A stretch of 64,000 nt of DNA from Marchantia polymorpha subsp. ruderalis (Eukaryota; Streptophyta; Marchantiopsida; Marchantiales; Marchantiaceae), in assembly GCA_037833965.1 (NCBI GenBank), contig AP031357.1, positions 23,580,001 to 23,644,000 of the forward strand, read 5' to 3'. A program made the position numbers and the translations under genes. Of the stretch, positions 11,453-24,200 are shown one piece after another. The notes under the pieces were generated by a model, which searched no databases, was not told the DNA's origin, and saw only the letters and a program-made list of their open reading frames with translations. Each line of letters starts with the position of its first letter. Position 1 is the stretch's first letter.

Positions 11453-13652
11453 GCCATTGCCTGCCAGCCTTCTAGTTGCTTTCGTGTCTTCCTGACTAGC
11501 TCTAGACTGCTGCAAAACCAGGACAAAAAATCAATCTAGAAGCTCTGAGTCCGTATTTGGTCAAGCCTAATGTTCGTGATTATCTATGCCTCCAAATTCG
11601 CGAGTGGTTACTGACACTAGATTTAGTCCCGTGCCAGCCATCGTTTATCGTTTTCTCCATTCCTATATGACCTTTAGCGCAAGGTCCTGACGATTTGTCT
11701 AACCGCATTTGTGTATGTTCTCACATCCGCCTACGTAGCACCGATGGATAACGCAAATTCAATACCTATGGAGCTAGGCATCCGTTATGCTCCAATGTGG
11801 CTTGCTATGGAAGTAGCCTCCCTCCATCCATCCCTTTGTCCAGCTAAGTAGTTCCTTATCAACACCTACAAGGCCTCCCCCATTTATACTCAGCTCTGGC
11901 TTTAGCGGGGACCTCGGTCCAAAGTGAGTTGTAGTGGATGACGACTGTAGCCTCCAAAGCAAAGCTTGGAGCTTTTGCTCGCAGGTGCTAATCTTCTCCA
12001 AATCATGTACCAGTGAGCTACAACACCAAGGACAAAGTGGACGCTTTCCTCAGATCGTGGTTTGATTACCCGTGCCCTTCTGGATGGATATAGAGAGTCC
12101 ACCATGGTCAATTCTGACGAAACTCTCACTCGCTCCGCCCTGTCTGTCTGTCTGTCTGTCTCTCGCCACCTCCCTTCGCTTGTGCTTTGAGTGCGCTCCT
12201 CTCGTCGTTTCTCATTGAAATTAAGAATGGGGACTCGTGACCACACTGACATTCAGTTTGCCGTATCTCATCCTTATGATTCACGTCCGCCATTCCAGAG
12301 AACAGCACATTGACTTGTTGCGAAAAAGTGCAGCAGCTAATGGTGGTCAGCATCCAGCAGCTCAGAAGAAAGGTCCAACTTTCTCCCTTGCTCCCCTCAT
12401 CCTGCTCTCCTCTCCCACCCTCTCTCTCTACTCTCTCCCCATCCCAGTTTCTCTCTCTTCCTTTCTATGAGATTCAGATTCAGAAAGGGAATGCAACAAG
12501 TACCAACAGTGGATATGTCCATCATGCTGTCCCTCGAGCTTCATCTATTCTCCACGAGAGGAAGTGTTTTTTTCCCCTCCAAATTCAGGAGGTTAATTTA
12601 TTGTCTTGGTAAATTGAACTTACTACAGCAGCGAGAAGCAGAAAGGCAGATCTTCATCACGTCGGCTACATTCCTCTCTTTCACATCCCTAGAAGCACTT
12701 GAATTCGGATCAATAGTGGCTGTGGAAGAGATCTCGCCTCGTCCCGATGCACATCTGAAACCACTAAACTCTGAATGGCCAAATCTGAAAGTGACGGGAA
12801 GAGCAACGTCGGCATGTGAATATATTTTATCCCTTTCATATTTTTCGACCTACTGAATTTAATTGCTGAATTGCACCTTCATTATCTACTACCTTGCAAA
12901 GGCACCATCAAGACCAAAAGACATCAAGCCGCCTTATCGTGGCCTCAAGGGAAGATAAACCATCTCCCCCTTACAAGAGATTTCGTAAAAATCTGGAGAT
13001 GTTGGATACCGCATTTGTGTCAGTGAAATCTAATAAGTGGAAGGCGTATTAAAGGCTTTTTCCATGGAAAGCACATTCAATATCCATTATCTCTTTTTCT
13101 GTCATCATCTTATGCAAACAATGACACATGAATGCTTTATGTCCAACAATTTTTGGATCTTTACATGGCATTGAACACCAGCTGAAGTGGAGGGATATTT
13201 TGGAAAAAATACAACACTTAAGTTGAAGCCTCTTGTCACTCTTTGTTTGTGGTTGGCAGAGTGATTGAAGTGGAGGATCCGGTTTTCTAGTGGCATACCT
13301 TGAGATGGAAAAATGCATCATCTAAAGATCTTGATTTTTTTCATTCTTAAAGATAGGAATGGCACCAACACTATACGGCTAGCAGCAATTTGAAAACATT
13401 CATGAATAGGAAAGTGCCCTTTATTTTTGTACTACATTGACAATCAACTTTGCTAACGCTAACGTTATGTTTCACGAATATCCAAGAAGACCGCTTCCCC
13501 ACGAAAAAGAAACTGCAATCTCCCATAGCTGTCCATGATCTCCAGTAGAACCCTGCCCACCCCAGCCCACCTCCACCTTTTCTATCCCTTTTCTACCATC
13601 GTTCTGCTCCCGAGTCCTGGAGCTGGAGCTGGAGGGAGGGGGTAAGTCCAGG

Positions 13653-13653
13653 T

Positions 13654-13681
<28 letters not shown>
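13653..13681. repeat. (GA)n microsatellite
   Basis: About 13 uninterrupted GA dinucleotides are followed by an A run. It is a candidate GAGA element with no assigned gene. Confidence 0.85.
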
Positions 13682-13684
<3 letters not shown>

Positions 13685-15848
13685 AGGGGCGATGTGAATG
13701 ATGCTCTAAATCATAAATAGTATTACAAGGCTACCTGGGTGGGAGGGGCCTGGGGTTTTTTGGGGATGCGGGACGAAAGATACAAAGGAAGAAGAGGAGA
13801 ACGAACGAACGAAAGATGGAAGGTACTTGATCTCGAGTTATGACGACTCCGCGAAATAAGGAAAGAGGTGCCCCTAGAATGTTTTTCTCCTTTTCTCCGC
13901 ATCCCTCATGATCCTCTTCCTCCTCCTGCCTTCTCTCTCATTTGGCTCATCGAGTGGGCCCTATCGCACTCTCTTACATCCACACTCGAGCTACTATATT
14001 CTACTCTACTCATTCTACAGTATCAGCTCTCGCCTTTCGGAGGCACTTTCATCTTTGCTTCGGCAGCTCGCTCTCGCTCTCGCTGCTCCTTGTTGCTCCC
14101 CCCTCCTCCTCCTCCTGCACCCCGACGGAGCCCATTCATCCAATCCGCAACAGCAGTAGCTGAATCATAGCATCTACGAGGCATAGCAACTGCTGCTATG
14201 GTGGATGCGTAGCCACTCTAATCTACACCCGCCTTACATGTTGTATCGGCCTGCGGTAGCTGCTACCAGCACTATGCTGAAGTGTCCGGAGCTACCTGTA
14301 GAGCTTGTGCTGATGAGTACACTTTGTAGTGTGCCATTGTTTCCCGTGCGCATGAGGGTCCGCCTCCTCATCATGGATGGCCATGGAGTGAGTGAGTGAG
14401 CGAGCGAGTGAGCAACTCATGGACTGCTGTGCTACTTCGTAGAGAGTTTTGCGAGCGTATGAGCGTTTCTCGGTTGAATCTAGTTGGCTCCTGCTTGCTC
14501 GCTGGCTTTGCTCTCGAATCCTGCTGCTGCTGCTAAACCTCACACTTTGATCCTCAACGTCGTACTTCTTTCTTCGTTGTGTCTCATCTCGACCGCTTCT
14601 TCGGGTAAGGCTGTACATGTACAACATTTGTTAACATCACATGGTGACTTTTAGTGATCACATGGTGGCTTTTAGTGATTTGAGTACTATTATCGGGTTT
14701 GTTATGAGCAACACATTATTCCCTCTTGTTCCTCTATGGGATTGAATGAACGAAATATTCTCGTTGTAACTTCACCTGGTCGCGTACAAAAATCCGATCC
14801 ACCGCCGACTGACGTGTTTGCGAGTAACTGAGTTACTCCTCAGGCCATCTCATATAAAAAATATTCATCCCGTCACCTTGTTTCAGCAGAAAGATTTCTT
14901 CACCCTGGAACCTAAAGCATCTCTCGGTTTGGGTCTACGAATGGCTCATGCCCGCAGTTCGTTATTTTGAATGATGAACTTCCAGCCATTTGGTACGAGT
15001 ATCTGCGGAAAGGGCTGACAAGAGGAATGAGGGAGATTAGAGAGAAAGAGCCAAAGCTTACAACAGTTAAAACGAAACCGTTGTTGGTTTTCACTGTTTT
15101 AGATCATGATTTCGGCCTAGAACGAAGAGGATTTGAGTCAAATCACAGGGCTGATGGCGTCGTATGGTGAGTTCTAAGCGTATCATGGAGGCAGTGGTTC
15201 AACAATGCGAATAACAGAGAACTTTCCGAGACTAAAGAAGACAAAGAATTTTGCTTTTGTTGCAAGCTGCTTGTTGCTTTTGAGGCCACATGTGCATGTG
15301 GACACGTTCTCGAAATGAAAAGCAACGGTAGATATTGTCACTGATAAACCTACGATCTGTGTACAAGCATTGGATCTGCCAAGCAGTACTGTATGCACCT
15401 AGAATATGCAGCCATGAATGATGATATTTATTTGTAAAGCAGCCAACGTTGCTGTGTCTACGTGCCCACCATTTCCTAGCTTTTCAGGCTAGATCGATTT
15501 CGCTGCGGCTAGCGCCAGCTTTTCCCCCATGTAACTTTTAAGGTGTCTTCGCTTCGCACAAAATCATGCGCAGGCCATGGGACTTACTTCTGTAGTGATC
15601 AAATCTGATTCACATTTTCATGTCCATGGAAGATGCAAAGGGGGTGGAAGCGAGCAGAATCATGGCATATAAGGCCCTTGCAAACAAAGATTATTTAAAT
15701 GGGGCTCCGACTCGGGGCTAAAAGTTGGTGACTTGATTTTTTACCGAGATTGACCGAGTGGCCTATCTGACTCTCATGGATCGATCAATAATAATCTGCA
15801 GGTCCAATAGTTCTCCAGCACAGAGTTCCACCACTGGCAACTTATAAG

Positions 15849-16268
15849 CTACAATTTCAGTTGACATTGATGTTTGATGAAATCCATGAGAATAGTCTGT
15901 GGCCTTGAATGTACCATCGGTGGCGGTTGGCTGATTGACACATTCACGCCCCGAACCAACATCGCCAGCAACAAACAAACAAACAAACAAATATTTGGCT
16001 TTACTTCCAGAATCGAGCAGATATGCTTTGTGAAAGCTTCGTAGAGCGTTTCGAGAAACGTATGAAGTTTCGTGGTTAGATCTTTACACCTCTGTTTCCA
16101 CTGGTCGTATAATGGAAGTACAGTCCCCCCCTGGTACTTGAGTCCGAGCATCTGCAACTCTTGCTTCTTGTCGTACTGCAGCCCCGGCGAGCCGTGCCGT
16201 GCTGCTGCGCTCCTGTATGTGCTCCTCAGGAGGTCAAATGGACTCCGTTGTCCGGCTGCTCGATCCAT
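15849..16268 (-). CDS. Orphan open frame of 139 codons, unrecognised
   Basis: An ATG at 16268 opens 139 codons to a stop at 15849. The first 90 codons are of mixed composition and not repetitive: a basic stretch, then LQYDKKQELQMLGLKYQGG at about 35-53, then a likely helical segment with QWKQRCKDL and HTFLETLYEAFTKHI. The last third overlaps an (AAAC)n microsatellite and looks non-coding. No family was recognised. It may be one exon of a gene, a gene relic or chance. No promoter or second exon was identified. Confidence 0.25.
   Translation of the reverse strand: MDRAAGQRSPFDLLRSTYRSAAARHGSPGLQYDKKQELQMLGLKYQGGTVLPLYDQWKQRCKDLTTKLHTFLETLYEAFTKHICSILEVKPNICLFVCLLLAMLVRGVNVSISQPPPMVHSRPQTILMDFIKHQCQLKL
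15970..15991. repeat. (AAAC)n microsatellite
   Basis: Five AAAC units occur in a row on the plus strand. They underlie the LFVCLF-like part of the orphan frame on the minus strand. Confidence 0.85.
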
Positions 16269-16329
16269 CCAGGCCCTCCTGCTCTTCCGCTGCTCTCCTC
16301 GTCTGGGGCTTTGTACACCCTCCAACAAA

Positions 16330-19300
16330 GTCTACACTATTAATATTCCCATACTCTCGCTTCTGTTGCATGACTTACTCCACGATCCGGATCTGCGCCA
16401 AGGAATGGGATGGGAGGGGATGGGTACCAAAAGGCCCAAACGAACTATCTCTGACATCATCGTTCATTTTGTTTTGTTTCGCAATCGGTTTATTCATTTA
16501 TTTATAGTCGAGCAATGTCGGGTAAATGATATGACGTTGTTCAACCATTTGGAGACAAATCTTGACCGTCCTCGTATGGTGTCACTATGCTCGACTAGTA
16601 GTAGGTCATAACAGGATGAGCTCTTTCATTTTACATGGAGTGAATTAAGCATTTAACAGGCATTTGTCTCACATCCAAAATTGGATGAACAATGGTGTAG
16701 CACGTACGACTCAGTCCAAAAATTTCATTTCTTTCAGGATAATTTGGATCAAAGACCAACCGTGGTGGTCATCTTCCAGCATATGCTTCGTGTAAGGTCA
16801 CTTGCTGGCAATTACTCGTCGTGTTGTGGACGAGCGTGAAAAAGTTTGCCATGCATTGAGTTCACGTAAAGAAATTCATTTTTTTCACATACAAAGGCGA
16901 AGATTGCATATCTCGAAAAATAAAGTCAGATGACTATCGTCTCATACTTTATTATTACATGTCTGAAAAAATTTAAAAATTTAATGACGGAGACAACTCC
17001 TACATTGCTATATAAATTCTATCGGGTGAACGCTTTATCTTTTTAAGGATCTATTAAAATTCGGTGCTCATTCATTCGCGAGAAAGGAAGCCCACGGCAT
17101 GATGGAATATGCAACAAGTGAAAGGCGGGGAAATAAGATCAGAACAAACGGAACACAAGCGCAGGACAAGCGGGATACGATTCCACTTTATCGTACCACT
17201 CGTTCCGAGCAAAAGCCCGTTGCGGACTCCCTTCCAATACCAGCCGAGCGAGATTATGGTTGGCTGGACTGGACAAAAACAAAAGGAGCAAATGCCAACA
17301 GAGGCCGAAGATAAAGTGTAGCCTTTCCAGCCTTGACATAGAATGACTAAATGCAGGGCCTAGGCAGCCTTCTTCTCGGTGACCTTCTTCGAAGAAATGA
17401 TAGTGTCTGAAGCCATGAACAACCGGAATGAATGATGCTCCCCGACTCGAACTAGTGTGCCGCTCTCCTACGCTCGATGTGTTTGTTTGCTGCTGTTGGT
17501 GCACTCGAGAGTTGACAGAAGTGGCGAGCATAGAATATATCCTGCATCATTGTATGGTGCGAGCAGCAATGATGCGGGCAATGCAATTCGATCATTCTTG
17601 CTAGCAGGAAAGCGCAAGATAACATCGATCTCTGCGGTACCTATATACGGACCTGCTCATGCATACACTCATAATCTACTAGAAGAGTGCGATCTGGTAT
17701 CGGCTGCATTGCAACCGTTACATGTAACCGGCGCTGAAGCGCCCCTCCTGAGTTCTCGAGTTCTTCCAGCTTTCGATTTCTAAATCTATTAATGTGCCCC
17801 CCGTTTCCAGCATGAATCGAACCCGTTCGAGTGCCGAGACTTCAATCCTTGCAAATTTGGAAAAGCGATGTTTCCTATCGGCCTTCTGAATCAATATCTA
17901 TAACGTTTTTGCTCAAATGTACGTTCTATTCCCGTTATTTATGGTGCGAAAGTGAATCCAGGGGGAGTACTATGATATTATCGTGATCATTATGCCCCCC
18001 TCCCCCCATTCTGGAACCAGGAGAAAAATCACGCCACCCCATAGGGAGCCATGGACAACTCAAAAGCTTTCCGGTACGTTAGAGGGCCAAATTATACCTT
18101 CAGCTTTCATCATTTGTGCCTTGAGGTCAAACTTGCGATATCATGTCTTCTGTCAAGGCGAAGCTCTTGGAATTTCTTCCACTGCTTTGATTTTCCTTAT
18201 CATAATAGTAAGTTATCTACGCGTCGGACCTCAGCCTCAGACTATTGGAAAATTTGGATTTCTTCCTTTATTTTTTGGTTGTGATCTCCCTCTGCATGTG
18301 TCGATTGGCTTTGAGTATAAAACATGAAAAAAAGGAGGCTGAGGATTTTTTTTTGTACTGGAAATTTCTTATCTCCTGAAAGAACAATCAATAAAGCATG
18401 CAAAATCTAAAAGGTAATATCATTGTTCTTATTATTAAGTTCTATAATGGTAGATATAGAGGTTGCAACTGCAAGCTGTAAACGCTAATAATCTACAGCT
18501 CCATCCGTATACTCTTCCCTGATATTTGATGATAGACGAAATTTATTACGTCGGGAGCAAAGGACAGCTTTGAAAATGAATATAATGAGAGCCCCTCAAT
18601 GAGCTTCCAACCGGTGGATACGTTATGGGAAAATAACCGTGTTCGCGTATCTTTCCATTTGCTTTCCGTTGAATGCAGTAATTAGCTACTTTGCCATAAT
18701 TCCAATAACTAAACGTATGGAAAAAATACGATTTCATCTCGTGATAAACACTGTCATTGTAGTTCTTTTTATCAATAATTCTGAACTTTCATAACAATCG
18801 TCCATGCATGGTCCAAATGAGCCGGTCATCTTGTAAAAGATATCATAGTATCCAGCATTTATACGTGTTGCACTTTCCGTGCTCAAATCATGCCGTCCAT
18901 TTTAATTCAGTTGAGTGGTAGCTGGAATCCAGTGGCGAAAACTCCATCTGGGAGATGTATAGGATCAACAATGTCTCTCACAATGATTTATAAGGACAGA
19001 TGGTGCGAATTTCATGTAAATTATAAAAGAAGGTCGAAGTCAGAAGGAGAAAAAGACATCACTCTCAGTTCTATGTTAAGACCAGCATCGTAACGAGGAA
19101 TGCATCGACGTGTTTACATCAAAATGAAGTGATGCCACTCAGTCTTGCCCTATGGATGTCATATAGTCTTACGACCGCACGAGAAAGATGTGTAATGAAT
19201 CGTTTATAATTGCGAATCAAGATTTGGGTTACCCGATCCAGGAACAAGAGAACAAGTGTATCGCTCACGACCAGACCATGCACACAGAGAAAGCTGTAGG

Positions 19301-19740
19301 CATGGGAATTTCGATTATTTTAATGGGCATGAGGAGGAGGAGGGGGAGAATTGGAGGGCCCCGTGCTCTTTCACCATCCACTGGGCGGAAACATCGAGTT
19401 TACAAGGTCGCCTCTTTATTGCAGGAGAAGCTCGATTGCCAATGACGCGCCTGTGACATGGAAGACCAGCCTCCCTCGGCTCATAAATTCCACGTGTCGC
19501 CCGCGGAAGGCCTTTCGAGCCTGCCATGAAAAATAAATCACAAAAACTTCTGGACGCCAAAGCGCGACGTTCATTGGCCTGCAAGCAGATGATATTTCAA
19601 AGCCACGGACGAAAAAGGGTCTCTGTCCTGACGCGCCTGCCGGATGGCATGCCGACGTCCTAAGACAACGGCCATCTCCGTCCATTACCGCGCCCGGGTC
19701 CTCCCAACGCAACCGCAAGTCAAGGACTTCTCACCCCCCC
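16330..19740. other. No supported gene
   Basis: The DNA is of ordinary base composition with scattered open frames of up to about 130 codons. None shows a recognisable domain and they overlap on both strands. No RNA gene or long repeat was seen. Confidence 0.5.
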
Positions 19741-20221
19741 ACACCCTCCCCCACAAATAAATACTTTCCCATAAATTCCGTATTTTCCCAGATGGAAATG
19801 CACTTTCATTTCAATCTCTGTCTCGCGGACGAGGAACGTGACAAATTGGAGGCCGAGAAAAGACAAAAACCCAGAGACAAACCATAGGGTCGAAAGAAAT
19901 CGGAAGAGACCGCGGTTCACCTTCCCTCGACGTAACGACGGACTGGAAATCGCAGAAGTCAGCGACGTCAGTAAGACGATCCGGAGTGCCGGTTCCGAAG
20001 CGTCCGGTGCTCGGTCACCGGAGCACCGCGGTCGCCCGTGGACTCTCGGTGCTGCCGCTGCGGCGCGGATGTCGAGAGCCGAGCACCGGAGCAGAGCGGA
20101 AGGGCGGCGGTGACTGTGCGCTCTCGGAGGACGGTAACCGGCCAAACCCATAGACTCGGCCGTAGTTCCACGGCCCTAACCGCGGGGCATTTGAGGTTGA
20201 AGACTTGCACCTCACTGGCCC

Positions 20222-20469
20222 AGGCGGTACCCTCGAGTGCGCCACTTAAAACAAGAAGGCCGGATGTAAAAGCTCTCCGGTCGGTTAATGGGGATGATAT
20301 TTTCCAAGTGCGGACAAAGGGCCCTGAGATGCGGCCCTTAGAGCTGCCTGCCACTGAAGAAACAAAGCCAAAATATCGAAAAATCAATTCGCAAAAAGCT
20401 TCTGGAGCCGAGCTCTTTGTGTCGGGGCCAGAGACACCAAAAGAGCACTTTGCTAAAGCAGGTGCGTAA
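20222..20469 (+). CDS. Possible exon or gene relic, unrecognised
   Basis: The frame reads AVPSSAPLKTRRPDVKALRS and onward to a TAA at 20467. It has mixed, protein-like composition and two related motifs, VNGDDIF and ASGAELF, of the type G-x-x-[IL]-F seen several times in plant DUF4057 proteins. A plausible acceptor (TCACTGGCCCAG) ends just before it, with a CCCTAAC branch-point-like sequence about 47 nt upstream. After TAA CAT TTA TAG the same frame stays open for 30 more codons, then again after a TGA. This fits a decayed gene or an unresolved multi-exon gene. The DUF4057 comparison is only a hint. Confidence 0.25.
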
Positions 20470-21276
20470 CATTTATAGGGAGTGAGCGGCGCCTCGAAAG
20501 CAGCATCCGAATTCTCCAAAGTTAGATTACCCACGCCTGACCGGACTTGGGTTGGGACCTACTATATCTGAGAGAAATTGATGGTGGGAGATTCACCAGA
20601 GTTAGCGTTATTGCTGTTTATGTCAACAGGGCGTGCCATCAACTCCGGTCCGAGCCCCGTTCGTGGTTCTGACCGACTGCTAAACCGGGGTTAGGTACTT
20701 CTCCGAGCTATGAATGTTTACGCACTGTGACATTTGGGACGAGCTTGAGGGAAGAGTTAATTCCGTAGATGAAAAGATTTCTCTGACTCGACACAGATAT
20801 GTCGAATTTAATGGTTATCCAAATCTCCAATACGAGGACGGCTGGTCATAAAGCTCAGCCCTTGCAAAGAGGCGATTGATGAATAAACCTCCAAAACAGC
20901 TCATTCAATGAAAAGGTATACAGTAATTCCAACCAATTTGTGGTTTATGGCAAATATGTCAAGAGCCCCTGCAGCATTTCGGCTCGTTATCGGACATAGA
21001 TGGCGGAGATCCTCGCTCCGCCACTTCATTTCCAGCGGACAAGGAAGATACAACGGGATGGACAAATGGATGGCTCGAATGCCCATTTAATCGGGTCTCA
21101 ATGCGGGCCTTTTGATGATGCGGGGGATCCAGCCCAAACTGTCACTTCACAACTTGCACGTACGTCCGTTTTCGAAGATGCAGATCTGAGACGACCGTCA
21201 TGATGCTCCAAAATGCAAGATTTGGAGAGATTTGCAAGACGAGACGATGGAGAACGATAAAGGGACATGGGGTTGG

Positions 21277-21287
21277 GGTTTAGGGTT
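21277..21287 (-). promoter_or_regulatory. Near-telo-box AACCCTAAACC
   Basis: On the minus strand AACCCTAAACC differs slightly from the plant telo-box AAACCCTAA, found in promoters of translation-related genes. Potential start codons follow at 21268 and 21201, and an exon-like end AC|GTACGT occurs about 40 nt after the second. No gene body was recognised downstream, so the site may be meaningless. Confidence 0.2.
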
Positions 21288-24200
21288 GACAAACGACAGC
21301 GTACGAAAGGGTGGCAACGAGCACGAGGTCGCCTGCTTATTTGGATTTCTTGATCTTGAAATGAGATGACGAAACGACCGGAAATCTTGTGCGTGCGAAG
21401 GTGCTCGAAAACAGGTGACTGATCTAGAGACGGAGAGAGCGCAGAGAGGGAGGAGACAGATGCGGCTCGAAGAAGGGCGAGGCCTAAAGCGAGCCGGGTG
21501 GAGTTGAGATGGAGGGGGTTGACATAAAGGCAAGCGGCGGAGCCGAAGAGGGAGTAAATGCGGGCCACATGGGACTCGGACTCACGAGGAATTCGCTTCC
21601 AGTGGGACAGAGTGAGGGTGGAGGGGGAGGCGGGGCCTGAAAAGCGCCCATCAAGAGGAATGCATACATACACTCCAGATGTGTAAAAGAAAGCCTGGGG
21701 ATGAGATAGATAGAACAGATAGATTGACGATGAAAAGCTGTCATCAGGCGAAAAGGCTGTGGCGGCGCGTCTCCACTACCAAAATCATTGGACTCGTCAT
21801 CTGCCAACACCCTCCCAAAAGGCAAATACCAGATGAGAATGGGGTGGCGCGGAGATGGCCTTCAGTTCCGGATTTTTAATTATTTATCATATTTACTCTT
21901 CCCCATTCGTAGGTGAACTCCACCCATTCAACCTCCCCACTGCCGCACCTGCTGCTGTTCACCATTATGTTACCTCTTCTTCTCCTCCTCCCTTTGCACA
22001 TGGACTCGATCTGGAGAGTAACTGGTCTGGTCTACAGATCTGTCTGTTGTTGTTGCCGTTGTCGATGCTGGAGTTACAAAGGTGGATCTCGCTTTTCGCC
22101 GGCCCGGCCAATAAGTTCCGCTCTCTCTCTCTCTCCTCCTCCTCGCTACCCTCGTCGTCATAGATACTATGCTCGAGCTTCAGATTTCAAGCCTCGCTTC
22201 CAACTACTGGTCGCTGTATCGCCAATGATGGTCAGGGAATGAGTGCCCGCCCTTGTGACCGATCTCAAGAAACAACAATACGAAACGCTCCCCTCCCATC
22301 CCTTCCCTTCCCCACCTCCTCTTTGCTCTCCCATGTCTTCCATGGATGGAAAACGCTCCTTCAGCCTTCATTTCACGGAACATGGGGCAACTATCACAAT
22401 GATTACCATTCACTCGCTCATGGGAGGTGTTCACGATTTCTTCCATTTTTCAACATTTTTCTTTTCCTTAGCAGTAAATATATTCGTCGTGCACATCACA
22501 GCAATAGACTAACTTACGATCTTCTATACAATTACTCGGAGATCCACCATCCCGAGCAATACTGAACCTTTTTCTTCCACCTGTACTCGTGAGTTGCTTG
22601 TAGGCCACATCGAGGGCTCCTCACCTAGCTTTCGGCCTCGTCTTCCTTCGAGGCGACAATAGAGGTGCCGGTGGACAGATAGAGATGTATCACGAAGAGA
22701 CACTAGCTCTCTCCCCACTAGATCGTCACCCTTGGGCTAGGCTTCCTCTCGACTTTCTGGGCCTCTCCTTTGTTTAGGTGATTTCCCACCTCTTTTTTGG
22801 CACTTTTTCCTTTACTACTTTGAGATTTGGGTATACCTCGTCCTGGTGTATGTATTTATACAAGAACATTCTAGCTAAATATTTCTTACTTCATCTCAAA
22901 GAAATTGTGTCTCAACATTCTTATACTTTTGGGGTTTCAAAACATGGCGGGGATGGAGGGAAACTTACAACATCTCCGCGATGGAAGTATTCCATTACTA
23001 AAACAATTTTGCTCTAATTTCTATACTTTCATAAAAATCTGTAGCGCGAAAATCTCTATTCGAGGATCTAACCATATCTGGAGTGGCTAGTTAATTTACA
23101 GAATTATTGTTCGCTTGTGCAAGAATTTTTTTGATATTATATGTATGTATGTAAGTAAGACGGTGACAGGACGAGTAATCAAGTTTGTAAACATACATAG
23201 TTGAACAAACAAGCTTCTTTGGGTTAACAACCAATACCACTTAAATTGAACATTGTATATCCAGTTTGTGTTGGCTAAATATTTTTCATTCGAAATTAAG
23301 CCAATGAATTAATTCTTTACCTTGAAGATGCCATAGTTAGCAACTTTTGATGTCGTCAGAAGACGTTAAGTTATAGTGAGTTTCAGATCAAGTTTCATGG
23401 GTCATCAAATAATTTTACCTTAATCTCAACCACTTACTAGCAAAAGAAATATTCGAAGTTCTCTGGGTTTTATTTTATCATGGCGGGTAGAAATCAATAA
23501 GAAATTAATACTTTGCACACTTTTATTACAAAGGTTGTAATATGTTTCAGTATCTAAGAGATGAGACTTTACAGTTATGACCTAATTCCTTAAAGATAGC
23601 AGTCGTGTGTGACGTCCGTGGAGTAATTCTATCTCTCTGATGTTTTTTCTATAAATAGAATTTTGTATCTTCGTCTTATTCTTCACTATGCGTAGGATCA
23701 AAATCCACATGACGTATGTTGTACATTCCAGTGAGTACACTGGTATGCTCCCTGGATATTGCAGTCCTTTGCGTCTAAAGTGTTAATAATTCACAATAAA
23801 AATCTTCCTACTCAGCCACTGCTTCACTCCGTCATTCCCTTTTTCTTTTGCATCTCAAAACTAAGGGCATTTACTTTTATTTCTATAGAATGTCTATGAG
23901 GGTCATTATGGTGATCCTCACGGAAAAGTTGTAAAAGTCTGCCTATATATGGAAAGTGCAAAGGTCTTTCGAATACCTATGAATCAATAATTAAATACAT
24001 GCCCGCCTTTTCTCAAGGCTTCGAACAAAATAAATGTGATAAAAGAATCATTATTGATATCCTAAGTATAAGTATAGAAGATCGCACTATAAACGCATAG
24101 TATTATAGTGAGAGCCTTTGTAGATAACAAGAAAATTCATATAATTTCTTTATGATTATACACGTTAATAAGAAACAGAAGAAAGTTGATTTCTATAATA

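Larger units (their letters stand above)
9331..15848. other. Upstream region of the receptor kinase, repeat-rich, no supported gene
   Basis: The first 1-2 kb probably contain the promoter of the receptor kinase. The stretch carries GAGCTC repeats (about 10008-10036), TCCC repeats (10510-10534), a TTTCC/TTCC array (11408-11452), a GA array (13653-13681) and GTGA/GCGA repeats (about 14385-14415). Open frames of 100-190 codons here are low-complexity translations of these tracts. No conserved domain was recognised on either strand. Confidence 0.55.

Noticed and set aside
17805..17840. GGTTCGATTC on the minus strand, possible tRNA T-arm
   Set aside because: The flanks do not pair into a T-stem or acceptor stem and no A box is found upstream.
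19968..21673. Minus-strand frames of 188 and 191 codons near 20 and 21.5 kb
   Set aside because: Their composition is atypical (Ser/Arg/Leu-rich) and no domain was seen. In the first case the plus-strand frame is more protein-like.
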